From positions 1-64,000 of the forward strand of contig JBHEQT010000003.1 of NCBI GenBank assembly GCA_046530785.1: a stretch of 64,000 nt of DNA, written 5' to 3'. The translations under genes and the position numbers were made by a program. A model generated the notes under the pieces. It did no database searches and had not been told where the DNA came from. It saw only the letters and a list, made by a program, of their open reading frames with translations. The DNA comes from Arsenophonus sp046530785. Its GTDB lineage: Bacteria > Pseudomonadota > Gammaproteobacteria > Enterobacterales > Enterobacteriaceae. Positions 22,870 to 33,439 of the stretch are shown piece after piece (the stretch's first letter is position 1; every line of letters begins with the position of its first letter).

Positions 22870-23784
22870 CTAATTTTTATAAATAATAGATTTTAGTGCT
22901 TTTTTTACCGCTATCTGTCCACTAAGTGTTAATGGTGTCATTGGTAAACGTAGTGCATTAAATCTAATAAGTCCTAAGTGATAGCAAGCCCATTTAACTG
23001 GAATTGGATTAGGTTCGATAAATAATTGATGATGTAATTCACTTAGTTGATAATTTAGAGTATTCGCTTCGGAATACTTTTCTGTTAATGCTAAATTGCA
23101 TATTTCAGCCATTAATTTAGCGGCAATATTAGCTGTTACAGAAATAACCCCCTTCCCACCTAATTTTATGAAATCTAATGCAGTTGCGTCATCACCGCTA
23201 AGAAGAATAAAATTCTTATTATTAATTAATTTGGAAATTTGACTCACTCTACTCAAATCAGAACTACTCTCTTTAAGAGCGACAATATTATTTAACTTTG
23301 CTAATCTAACAATTGTCTCAGGTAACAAATCACATCCAGTACGAGAAGGAACATTATATAAAATTTGAGGTAAATCTGTCTGTTCAGCAATGCATTTAAA
23401 ATGCTGATAAAGCCCTTCTTGTGAAGGTTTATTATAGTAAGGTGTTACCGATAAACAAGCAACAATACCTGTTTTTTCTAAAGATTTAGTTACTGCAATA
23501 GCTTCTTTTGTTGCATTTTTACCAGTTCCTGCAATAATAGGAATTCTCCCATCAGCATACTCTAACGTCGTCAACACAACATCTAAATATTCATTATGAT
23601 TAAGTGTTGATGATTCTCCTGTTGTACCAGCAGATACAACTGCGGTTGTTCCATTATTAACATGATAATCAATAAGATTTTTTAGACTAGGTTTATCTAT
23701 TTCCCCATTTTTATTCATTGGGGTAATAATTGCAACAAGACTTCCACGTAAAAAGTTTTTATATCCAATAGAATTATCAACCAT
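22870..23784 (-). CDS. dapA: 4-hydroxy-tetrahydrodipicolinate synthase
   Basis: DapA condenses pyruvate with aspartate semialdehyde, the first step of the diaminopimelate/lysine branch. It is a class I aldolase-type barrel of 304 residues (E. coli 292). The Schiff-base Lys171 is in VALKESS, with Tyr143 in ILYNVPSRTG, Thr54/Thr55 in AGTTGES, and TPYYNKPSQEGLYQH. The N-terminus carries about 12 extra residues before GSLVAIITPM; this start has AGGA eight bases upstream, so the extension looks real. bamC follows eight bases later as an operon. Upstream are gcvR and bcp fossils on the other strand. Confidence 0.97.
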   Translation of the reverse strand: MVDNSIGYKNFLRGSLVAIITPMNKNGEIDKPSLKNLIDYHVNNGTTAVVSAGTTGESSTLNHNEYLDVVLTTLEYADGRIPIIAGTGKNATKEAIAVTKSLEKTGIVACLSVTPYYNKPSQEGLYQHFKCIAEQTDLPQILYNVPSRTGCDLLPETIVRLAKLNNIVALKESSSDLSRVSQISKLINNKNFILLSGDDATALDFIKLGGKGVISVTANIAAKLMAEICNLALTEKYSEANTLNYQLSELHHQLFIEPNPIPVKWACYHLGLIRFNALRLPMTPLTLSGQIAVKKALKSIIYKN

Positions 23785-24116
23785 AAGAATTTTCCTAAAT
23801 ATAAAATTAAATTTTAGGTTTTTATCCTAAAAAACTTTCGATAAATAAATTTAATAAAATTTATTAGAATTTATTTCATATTAATAAAAAGAAGAATTAT
23901 TATCCTTACTTTTAATTTATTTTCACAAATTTATTTTTAAAAAATATTTTCAAATTAATATACTAGAAAATATTACTTTTATTTTAAAAATGTCATTATA
24001 TCATTTTTAGTTTTTAATCGTATTACATTGATTTATTATTTTTGGTAGGAAATTTTTATAGTAACTATAATATAGTTAAGATATTAAAATATATAAGAAA
24101 AATAACTTTTAAAATA

Positions 24117-24660
24117 TTGAATAAAATCTCCCATTATTATTTTACTTCTCTCAAATCATATCCAGTATTGTTAATCCAGTTATTCAATTAGTTATTAGTA
24201 AATACGAATATAATATTTTAAATAATTGCATAGTTATTTTGGAAAAATTCTTTTTTTATTTTAATTATATTAAATGATAAAAATTAACTCTCTTTAAAAG
24301 AGTTAATTTTTAAGTAAAAGTTGAATTATAACTAGTATTTATCAATACTAGATAACTTATAAAGGTTATAAAAATATTTATTAATAATAATTATTAATTT
24401 ATTATTAATATTAAGTGTAAATATTATTTTCTAGATTACTTATTTAATATTTATTACTACCATATAAATAAATCTAGCAAACTATATTTAAAATAAATAT
24501 ATCAAAGGATAGAGAATTATATTAAATATTTAATATTTCAATATATACCTAAAAAGTATTATTGATCATAATAAATTAATTTCAAAATAGATTTGAATAA
24601 ATCTTGCATATAATTAAATTATAAATGTATTAATAGAATTATAAAAATATAATAAGATAT
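24117..24660 (+). pseudogene. gcvR: gcvR fossil (glycine cleavage regulator)
   Basis: A decayed ACT-domain regulator divergent from dapA, as in E. coli. From a TTG at 24117 the frame reads NKISHYYFTSLKSYPVLL against SSQHYLVITALGADRPGIV. Then NTNIIF*IIA*LFWKNSFF parallels CNIEDSRLAMLGEEFTF. The many stops show it is dead. The 3' end is estimated from normal length. Confidence 0.6.
24279..24311. repeat. perfect hairpin, 13-bp arms
   Basis: Arms AAAAATTAACTCT (24279-24291) and its complement (24299-24311) with a 7-base loop, inside the gcvR fossil. A second copy of the theme of perfect hairpins within dead genes. Confidence 0.8.
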
Positions 24661-24683
24661 AAAATTAAATAAAGAAGGATCTA

Positions 24684-25149
24684 ATGAGATCCCATTGAAA
24701 GTTGTTAATAAAGATTTCTCAAATTTAGCTTTCCTAACAAATATAATGAAATAATTAATTTATCTGATTAGGTTAATTAACAATTTTTTATTTATTCTTG
24801 CCCTAAGCAACAGCTCCTTAGCTATACAGTACAAGATTGTGGATTATTTGATCAAGTGGATTAAATTAGAAAAATAGATTTTAAGGTTCTTGGTATAAAC
24901 ATTGATAAACTAGAAAAGTTATTATGTTTTACTGAAAAGAGATGATTAATTTCATATTATTTTCGGATTATAAAGAATAAAGTTTTGAAAAAATTTAATG
25001 TATTGAAAAAAGAATTTCATAAAAAATTTTGTGGTATTTATCAGATTATTTTCCTAATTAATATAAAATATAAAATTAAATATGTATTTAATAAGTTTAA
25101 AACAACTGATTGTCATCAAATCATATTTCATTATCTCAATATATATTGA
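24684..25149 (+). pseudogene. bcp: bcp fossil (peroxiredoxin Q)
   Basis: A nearly full-length dead thiol peroxidase. The ancestral AAGGA ribosome-binding site and ATG (24684) remain, followed by a frameshift and then PLKVVNKDFSNLAFLTNIMK against NPLKAGDIAPKFSLPDQDGE. Next come QQLLSYTVQDCGLFDQVD against MTPGCTVQACGLRDNMD, KVLGINIDKLEKLLCFTEK against DVLGISTDKPEKLSRFAEK, GIYQIIFLI against GIHRISFLI, and FNKFKTTDCHQIIFHYLN up to a stop where Bcp ends. The peroxidatic Cys has become Ser (LLSYTVQDCG). At least three internal stops. The gene lies next to gcvR as in E. coli. Confidence 0.93.
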
Positions 25150-25403
25150 TGATTAAAATAAATTATTTATTATTCTTATATATTGTTAAATAATTAAAAG
25201 TTAAAACTATTTTATTTACTAAATTACTATTTCATTTAATATATTCAGAAAATTTTAATTTAAATTTTACTTGAATAACAAAAATTCTTCTTTGGAATAG
25301 AATTCCTCATAAAAAATCCTATTATAGATAAAATAAAATATAAAAATATAAATTAATTACTTTTAGAGGATAAAAGAACAATAAATTTTCATAAAGTGAT
25401 TAA

Positions 25404-26380
25404 TCAGTTAAATAAGCTTATAATAAAATTTATAAAAAGAATCGAACTTTCTATTAAAATTGAGAAAATGCTATATGAACAGTAATTAGAAACTCTAATA
25501 TTATAAAGGATGAAAAAATAACAGTAATTAAAAACAAAAAAATACTTAAACATAAAAAAGGAAATATATGAGAAAATATCAATAAAACATTTCAATATCC
25601 TTACTACAAAAGTAGTAAGTAACTGTTAGTTATTTTTCTATTAAAAAATTTTTAATTAATAATTTAATTACAAAAATTAAATACACTATAATTTTTTCAA
25701 GATTTTATATTCTCTTTCAAAAGAAAGAATTTATTATTAATAGTAAATTAGGTAATACTACTATGGTAGTAATAGTAGCAAGTATAACTAAAATACTTAT
25801 TTAGAAATTTATAAAAAATTAATAAACGATTTCGTAGATCATACTGTATCACATCAATAATACCGATGTTATCTAAAGAAAGCAGGATGACGATTAAATG
25901 ATTTTTTAACAAATCATTAAAATTATTTACTATTAAAATTAAAACAATATAATAGATTTATTTCTTTCTGTTAAATAATCAATCCAATGTTTAAAAGATG
26001 ACTACTAATACCCATAAAATAATCAACATAACGTAAACTTCCGATATCTGAGGAACATTCTGATTTAGCTAGTTATAAAATCGAGAATCTAATTAAATAA
26101 AATAATTATAATAACAAATAATAAAGGATATTAATATTATAAATATTTTATAAGGTAAAAAAATTACAACTATACTAATAAATAATGCAACGATAATAGT
26201 ATCTGAAAATCTTTTTGGATTTAATTATAAAAATATCTCAAAATATATTCATTACTAAATTTAGAAAATTACTATTTTAATGCATAAAATTATGTCTATA
26301 GATATAAATATCTAAAAAAAAATCTCGATTATTAAATTTTAATTTATAATTAATCCTTAATTGCTATTAAAATATATAAA
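25404..26380 (-). pseudogene. perM: perM fossil (AI-2E family membrane protein)
   Basis: A dead polytopic membrane protein gene. Near 25945-26025 the minus strand reads LFYGY**SSFKHWIDYLTER against LPRRYPALMDAGIIDAMAEN without gaps. The 3' end (25404-25595) is an open run of 63 codons whose SNYCSYSIFSILIESSILF aligns ungapped with GGLWGFWGVFFAIPLATLI at the PerM C-terminus. That open run is a remnant, not a small protein gene. Divergent from bepA, as in E. coli. The gap 25150-25403 holds nothing else recognisable. Confidence 0.7.
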
Positions 26381-26384
26381 TACA

Positions 26385-27900
26385 AATTCACTAAATGATT
26401 ATTGTTCTTCTATAACAATAACGTTATCAAAGAATTTTATAATAAAGATTATCTTAATATCGTTATTTAACGTGATATAAAATATTGATATTTACAGCAG
26501 GATAGATATATCCAATTTTTATTAAAAAATAATAGTTATTGAATCCAGAGTAAGACATCTATTATCTCTACTATATCAAACCAAATTATTTAGGATTACT
26601 TATTAAATAAAAGATATTAATTATTTTAATACTCACTGAGTGAAATATATCTTTCAGTAAAATACTTTTCTATCCTTATTTATTAAATATTAATAAGATT
26701 AATATATATATTCTTATTTTGTAAGTAATTTCACTTTTATTCATATTTCTTTCGTTATACTAAAATGATAGAAAACTTTCTGAGTATTAGTGAATATCCA
26801 TAAAATTTTTTATGTAAAAAATATCTTTCTTCCATCTAAAAAGATCGTGAACCTAGATCTATCATTATCATAGATAAATATTATTTATTTTATCTTTATC
26901 ATAATGAGAAATAATAACATAAACACGTCTCTTAGCGTGAAGAATAAAATTTTATTAATCCATATTTGTTATTTTTAATTTTTAACAAAGAAATATAATT
27001 CTATCTTTACCATACAGAGATTTTATCCTATTTTACAAAGCTTCTATTTCAAACAAAAAATATATTAAAATAATTATTTATTAAATTCTGGATCTACAAC
27101 AATCGTCACTAAATTAACTAAATTAGTTATAAAATTGATATTAAGATTATGTTGGGTACTTTATCCTACCAATAAGAAATCAGAAAATAATTCTTTTATC
27201 ATGTGATTATTTTATCTAAATTACATTAGCTAAGATTATAAATTCAAAGATTCAGTTTTGTAAACTTTAACGTTTTACTGATTAGTTAGAAAATGATAGT
27301 ATCTGTACCATTTTCTAATTGTAATTAGCAATACATTATTTTTCATTATTGCAAATAAAATTTACAAACATTTTAAATAAAATAGCATTTAATTAAGGAT
27401 ATTATTATTTATGAATAACATTTTTCTAGCGTTGGTAAAAAATGGGAATTAAAATTAAACCGTTTGCAATTCTAGTATATTTATATAAAAGTTCTGTCAG
27501 AATCTTCAAGTTTGATTTTTTAGATCTCTTAAGCGATTAAATTGGAAAAAATAATTAGTGGATATTTTTTTGAGAAAATGATTAATAATATTAGATGGTA
27601 ATATTATTAATCATTTTCGTAAGAAAAACTACAAACCCCATGAATTTATTATTCTTTTAGCATGAATATATTCCTTACTATCAACAAATTCTTTCAATTT
27701 TTAGATATATAATTTCAACATTGATAAAAAGTATATTTTTATAAAAAATATATAGAAGAATAAATTATATATTGGTAATATCTTTTACTTTAAATACATT
27801 CAGGATGATAGAATCATTAAAATTTAAACATTACATTGATTTAAGATGGTGGTGCCACTTAATTTGCATATGATTTCTATATTCAATTAATATAACTGAA
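26385..27900 (+). pseudogene. bepA: bepA (yfgC) fossil, periplasmic metalloprotease
   Basis: A dead outer-membrane quality-control protease. KILFYPYLLNINKINIYIF parallels KTPFHFFLINNDEINAFAF. FFRYTKMIENFLSISEYP* then runs ungapped against LFRYSDNESQLASVMAHEI, so the HEXXH zinc site has become YP*NF. Further on, LLNSGSTTIVTKLTKLVIKL resembles LQRSGFDPQAMPTFLEKLL, and VLYPTNKKSENN matches HPLPESRLADAR. The start position follows from residue numbering. The TPR-containing 3' half was not matched. Confidence 0.85.
27574..27618. repeat. perfect hairpin, 20-bp arms
   Basis: Arms GAAAATGATTAATAATATTA (27574-27593) and its exact complement (27599-27618) with loop GATGG, inside the bepA fossil. Such a long perfect stem is unexpected in decaying coding DNA. 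Confidence 0.88.
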
Positions 27901-27949
27901 TATAATAAAATATTAAATTAGAAAAATAATCGGAAAATATATCAACTAT

Positions 27950-28265
27950 AATATTATAATAAAAAATATTATTCTAATAAGATATTATAGGGGTCTCTAA
28001 TCAAAAAGTTTATTTTTATTACCAATAAATCTATTATTATTTATAATCTAAAATAAAAATAAAATAACAAAATTAGATTTTTGATCTATAGATTCAAATC
28101 TATCTACTAATACAGTAGAGAATATTACTAAACTCTCTTATTCAAGAATTATATTATTTTATCCATGATAAATATTATTAAAATATTAGAAAAGCTACTA
28201 AACTAAAACGGATGTGATATCAATGTCAAAAAAGAACAATTTTTCGATAAGCAGTATAGGAAAAT
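27950..28265 (+). pseudogene. arsC: arsC (yfgD) fossil, arsenate-reductase-like
   Basis: Downstream of bepA on the same strand, as in E. coli. The run FKNYIILSMINIIKILEKLL resembles YKELNLADSSLSEEALIQAM. It is followed after a frameshift by KLKRM*Y (KLMERPIV) and SSIGKYI*NL (ARIGRPPEQV). The N-terminal Cys motif was not located. Limits approximate. Confidence 0.5.
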
Positions 28266-28269
28266 ATAT

Positions 28270-28288
28270 CTAAAACTTAAAGTTTTAG
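28270..28288. repeat. short hairpin between convergent fossils
   Basis: CTAAAACTT (28270-28278) and its complement (28280-28288) around one base, followed by a T-containing stretch. It falls where convergent arsC and hda would end, so it may be a remnant bidirectional terminator. Confidence 0.45.
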
Positions 28289-28329
28289 TGTTTATTTTAT
28301 ATAAATTTTATAAAAATTAAAATTTTTAA

Positions 28330-29045
28330 TTCAAAGTTGAAAAATGAAATTCAGTGATTATATTTAATTTAATAAATATTTATTTATTTTGGATTCAATT
28401 TTTTATCTATAAATTTTTTATTACAGTTCTTTATAAAAGAAACATTAAAGAAAGAATAATCGACTAATTAATAGTTTAAAAATGAAAGCCATGGCTCGTT
28501 AATAACTATGAGTTAGAATGAATTTTTTGTTTAAAATGAAAATAAATTATTTAATAAAGAATTACATTAATTAAGATGGAAATGATTACTAAGAAAATAT
28601 GAAAATATTAATCATAAAATAATTACAATTAAGGTCTATAGTAATTAATAAATTACTTAAATAAAAGTATATTCTTTTGTTTAAAATATAAAGGATTCTT
28701 ACTTTTCCATTATTTACATCAATTCTTAGAAAAATAACAAATTAATTTCTACCTATCTTATAAATAGAATAGGATAATATTGCAAAATAAAATAAAAATT
28801 TGAGATTATTTAAGTACAATATAATAAAGAATAAATAATTAAATAAGGTATTCATTAATATAATTAAATATTAAATTATTTTAGAGTTGATTTTAAATAA
28901 GAACAAGATTAATGATCTTTAATCATTTTAATTAGTCATGTAGTTAAAATAAATAATTCTTTAATAACTAATTATCAGTTTATTAATATTCAAATAAAAA
29001 TGAATAAGATTCATCTTTTGAAATTTTATTTCAAAATATTTCTTA
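28330..29045 (-). pseudogene. hda: hda fossil (RIDA factor)
   Basis: A remnant of the DnaA-related protein that switches off DnaA-ATP after initiation. Near 29000-29040 the minus strand reads HFYLNINKLIISY*R against PLYLPDDETFASFWP. Further along, FIFILNKKF resembles YNRILESGKT, and FKLLISRLFF parallels LPDLASRLDW. Stops and frameshifts abound. Position and strand match E. coli (between arsC and uraA). Confidence 0.65.
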
Positions 29046-29099
29046 AATATTAACAATGTATACAATATATAATGATTTATTTTAATTTAATAAAAAATA

Positions 29100-30480
29100 A
29101 AAAAATAAAATTAATTTTTATATGTTTAAATTTAATTAATACTTTATAAGAAATTTATTTAAATTAATTTATATAATTATTATTAAAGCACTGAATATAA
29201 AAGGTTATAGCTATATATATTATTTATAATAATAAAACATATAATATTTTATTTTAATAAATTCTTTTAAAATCAAAAACTATTCAAGATGATAATCAAT
29301 GGAATAAAAACAATAATTTAAAAATAAAATATTAAAAATAATAATGTTACTAATAATTTTTTTCTCAAAAATAATCAGTATTCTTTATAACTATAAATAG
29401 GTATCAATTAATTAATTTATGTAATAAATTTTTTATTTAAAAAGTTTTCTATAATCTTACTAAGTTAGTAGAAATATAACTAAATATTATATTTTAATAG
29501 AGTTCTGATTATTTAAAATTATTTATTTAAAATTAATAAAATATTTATATTATTAATATATCTAATAATCAATGAAATAGTTTAATTGATGAATTAATAA
29601 ATTACTTAACAGATTTCATAAAATTTAATTAGAAAATGATAAATTTTTCTTTTTTAAAAGAAAAAGAAAAGATGGTAATCAATCCTAAATTAATCTAATA
29701 GGCTTTTTAAACCTACCTTCTATCTGTAATTTTAATTATATAATGCAATAATTTTATTCATAAAAAATTTATAGATAGTAAAATATTAAGTTAAATTAAT
29801 CTATTAAAGAAACAAAATATTTGTTAAATAAAAATAAATCAAAAATAGCTTAAAAGTAATCTACTAAATTCAAGATAATGATTTATAAAATTTAAAAAAA
29901 TTAGCATTTTATATGATTTTATTAAATTTTAATTAAAAATTTTGATAAAGATAAATTGGAATAATTAAACATTACTTAATAATAAATATTATATTTTCTA
30001 TTTTATTTTTATTTAGTATAAATGAAAATAAAATGATCAAAATAAATATCAATAAATTCAATATAAAATTTAAAATTGAGATGGCATTTTAAAATTTCTA
30101 AATATATTTCAATATATTAACTATTATTAGTATCTTGGTAGATTATAGTCTGGTTGTTTAAATAAACTAATATTAATAATTAGTCAAGCACTTAATTTTA
30201 ATATTAAAGAAAAGAAAAATTTTTTAAATTATTAATATTTTAATAAAATATCTTCTTAAGATAATTAAATAGAGGATCCAACAGCGTTTACCATTAATAA
30301 TACAATAACTATTATATATTGGCTAGAAATATTTTTAACATCCCACTTAATCTATCATTTTAAAATTCAACATATAAAGATTGGTGAAAAGATAATTTTA
30401 ATTACTCGATATTTACCTGAAAACTACCATTTATAAAATTATCTTTATTTCTAAGTTTAATATTGCTTTATATATTAAAA
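29100..30480 (-). pseudogene. uraA: probable uraA fossil (uracil permease)
   Basis: Assigned mainly by position between hda and upp. One block near 30320-30350 on the minus strand, SGMLKIFLANI, resembles TGWLDVLFPPA of UraA, with FKMID just before in a shifted frame. The rest is too A+T-rich to read. Treat as tentative. Confidence 0.3.
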
Positions 30481-30564
30481 AATCTGATTGAAATCATCAT
30501 TCATAAAAAATTTAATAATAATATTTTTATTCTGTGAAAACAAAATTCACAGTTAATTAATTAG

Positions 30565-30720
30565 TATTTAATCTCAATAATTTTACGATATTCTTCTTCG
30601 TTTAGAAGCTGGTTTATAAATAAAAACTAGTAGGAGAGTATAAACAGTTTCATTCTTTTCGTATTTATAGGTTAATCGTTTCTTCTATTAAGGAATTAAT
30701 TTTTTATTATGTATTGAGTT
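30565..30720 (-). pseudogene. upp: upp fossil (uracil phosphoribosyltransferase)
   Basis: On the minus strand near 30569-30630 the frame reads INQLLNEEEYRKII against IDQGLNEHGYIIPG close to the Upp C-terminus. There is too little room before purM for the whole gene, so an internal part is deleted. Upp is divergent from purM in E. coli, as here. Confidence 0.5.
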
Positions 30721-30834
30721 CTAGTTATGAAAAATAATATAATTATCTCACAAATATTTTATTAAGAAACTAAAGTTATTATATTTTTATTTCCTTCTAT
30801 ATTTAACTAAATGCAATCATTTTAGGAGTTTACT

Positions 30835-31878
30835 TTGATAGATAAAATTTCTCTCAGTTATAAAGATGCTGGTGTCAATATCTATGCAGGTAATGCAGTA
30901 GTCGAAGGAATTAAAAGTGTAGTCAATGAAACTTATCGACCGGAAGTATTAGGAGAATTAGGGGGGTTTAGTGCACTTTGTGCCTTACCACAAAAATATC
31001 ATGAACCAATATTAATTTTAGGAACAGATGGAGTAGGAACAAAATTGCGATTAGCAACGCATTTAAAATGCCATGATACAATTGGGATCGATTTAGTTGC
31101 TATGTGCGTTAATGATTTGATTGTTCAAGGTGCGGAACCATTATTTTTTCTTGATTATTACGCAACAGGAAAGTTAAATGTAAATATAGCCATTAGTGTA
31201 CTCAAAAGCATTGCGTTAGGATGTAAAGAATCAGGTTGTTCCATGGTCGGAGGAGAAACAGCAGAAATGCCTGGTATGTACCATAGTGAAGATTATGATA
31301 TAGCAGGTTTTTGTGTTGGTGTAGTCGAAAAAACAAAAATTATTTATGGTAATAAAGTTAAAGATGGTGATGCAATAATTGCTTTAGGCTCTAGTGGTCC
31401 CCATTCTAATGGTTATTCATTAATTAGAAAAATTCTAAAGATTAACGAAATAGATCCAGCCACTATAGAATTAGAAAATAAGTCACTGATAGATCATTTA
31501 TTAGCCCCAACACGTATTTATGTTAAAAATATTTTAACATTAATTGAAAAACAAGATATTCATGCTATAGCTCATATAACAGGTGGAGGAATTCTAGAAA
31601 ATCTTCCTCGTGTTTTACCAAAAAATACTAAAGCAGAGATCGATAGTAATACTTGGAAATGGCCAGCTATTTTTAATTGGTTACAAAAAACAGGTAATAT
31701 AACTACCAATGAAATGTACCACACTTTTAATTGTGGCGTTGGCATGTTAATCGTTTTACCAAATGAAGAAGTTTTCAATACATTACAACTATTTAATCAA
31801 CTAGGTGAGAAAGCCTGGAAAATTGGTAAAATTATCTCAAGCAATACAGTCACACCGACTGTGGTGATTAATAGATGA
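30835..31878 (+). CDS. purM: AIR synthetase (FGAM cyclo-ligase)
   Basis: PurM closes the imidazole ring of FGAM to AIR with ATP. The 347 residues are close to E. coli (345). Signatures include SYKDAGVNIYAGNA, TDGVGTKLRLA, GIDLVAMCVNDL, VGGETAEMPGMYH, GSSGPHSNGYSL and TGGGILENLPR. The start is TTG with AGGAG six bases upstream; the family start aligns exactly (E. coli MTDKTSLSYKDAG), so I accept it. purN overlaps its stop by four bases (ATGA), which implies translational coupling. No clear PurR operator is visible upstream. Confidence 0.97.
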   Translation: MIDKISLSYKDAGVNIYAGNAVVEGIKSVVNETYRPEVLGELGGFSALCALPQKYHEPILILGTDGVGTKLRLATHLKCHDTIGIDLVAMCVNDLIVQGAEPLFFLDYYATGKLNVNIAISVLKSIALGCKESGCSMVGGETAEMPGMYHSEDYDIAGFCVGVVEKTKIIYGNKVKDGDAIIALGSSGPHSNGYSLIRKILKINEIDPATIELENKSLIDHLLAPTRIYVKNILTLIEKQDIHAIAHITGGGILENLPRVLPKNTKAEIDSNTWKWPAIFNWLQKTGNITTNEMYHTFNCGVGMLIVLPNEEVFNTLQLFNQLGEKAWKIGKIISSNTVTPTVVINR

Positions 31879-32510
31879 AAAATATTGTAATATTAATTTC
31901 TGGAAAAGGCAGTAATTTACAAGCTATTATTGACGCTTGCAAAAAAAATATTGCAGCAAAAATTAGTGCAGTTATTAGTGATAATCCAAGAGCTTATGGT
32001 TTAGAAAGGGCTAGAAAAGCTGAAATCCCAACCATTGTAATACAAGAAGCGGATTATCTTAATAAACATGTTTTTGATACTTTACTAATAAAAAAGATAG
32101 AACAATATCACCCGAATCTGATTGTGCTAGCTGGTTATATGCGCATTCTCACACCAGTTTTTGTTAAGCATTATTTAGGAAAAGTAATTAATATTCATCC
32201 TTCTTTATTACCTAAGTATCCCGGATTAAATACATACCGTAAAGCTTTAGAAAATGGTGATAAAGAACATGGTTCTTCGATTCACTTTGTTACCGAAAAA
32301 GTAGATTTTGGCCCGATTATTTTACAAGCTAAAGTACCTATTTTTTCTGAAGATCAAGAACAAGATATTTTTGAGAGAGTTCAAATAGAGGAGCATCGTA
32401 TTTATCCATTAGTTATAAATTGGTTTATTAAAGGTCAATTAAAAATGATTAATAATTCAGTTTTTCTAAATGGTTATAAATTATCTAAATATGGTTATTC
32501 TAATGAATAA
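31875..32510 (+). CDS. purN: GAR transformylase (formyl-THF dependent)
   Basis: PurN formylates GAR to FGAR with 10-formyltetrahydrofolate. 211 residues (E. coli 212). Substrate loop GKGSNLQAIIDACKKN, catalytic Asn/His in INIHPSLLPKYPGL and Asp in VDFGPIILQAKVP are present. It overlaps purM by four bases. Downstream in E. coli are ppk and ppx, found here as fossils. No obvious terminator; 32511-33440 shows no recognisable gene. Confidence 0.97.
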   Translation: MKNIVILISGKGSNLQAIIDACKKNIAAKISAVISDNPRAYGLERARKAEIPTIVIQEADYLNKHVFDTLLIKKIEQYHPNLIVLAGYMRILTPVFVKHYLGKVINIHPSLLPKYPGLNTYRKALENGDKEHGSSIHFVTEKVDFGPIILQAKVPIFSEDQEQDIFERVQIEEHRIYPLVINWFIKGQLKMINNSVFLNGYKLSKYGYSNE

Positions 32511-33439
32511 TTAATATTATCTTTTATTATTTTCATTTCATATTCTGCGATAAAATTTTATTATTGATAATAATCTTATTATATTTAAATTAATTTAAAT
32601 TTATTGATATTTTAATATTAATATTTTATATTTAAATTAAGTAATTATCGAAAACTAAAATAAGTTTATTATTAATAATATAATTATTGTTATTTTTCTT
32701 CTGATCTTAATTTTACTTTAGTTACTAAATTAAGTTTATTAAAAATATAAAATATTCATACTGACTATTTTAGTATATTAAGTTTTACTTAAAATAAAGG
32801 TATTTAATGTCTACTAAAATAAATTACTTACACTGCTATAATCTTAAAAACGTGAAGATTTTCATTTTATTCATTAATGCATAATAAATGAGTTTTTGTT
32901 TGTTATTGACTTGAAGTATCTTATTAAACCTCTATAAATTAAAAGAATTGATATTATCAATACTTTTATAATTAATTGAAATCTTAATTGATCATTAAAA
33001 ATAAAAGTATTTAAGTTAAATTTATCTAATTACTAAAAATGAATTTTATTCATCATTGATTTAAATATTTATATGATTATTTAATTTTAAATTTAAAAGT
33101 GAAAGATAAGGAAAAAAATTAAATCCGGAATCTCCTTATCATTTAGTGATGAAGTATTTGTTTTTAATAATTAAATTTCATAAGATATATCAATTGTAGA
33201 TAAAATACCAAAATACTTCAGATTTATAAAATATTATATTTCTTCTTTAATATTATTATCTGATTCAAAAAATTTTATCAATGTAAATATCCTATTATTA
33301 TTCAGATAAATATCTTTATACCAGTAAAATTGGTAGAAATACTCCTAACAAATAACAATAAAATATTACAATTTTTAGAAAAAAGATAATATCTTAAATA
33401 TTAATTTAACCATATGAGTAAATATCAATATTGATTTGT

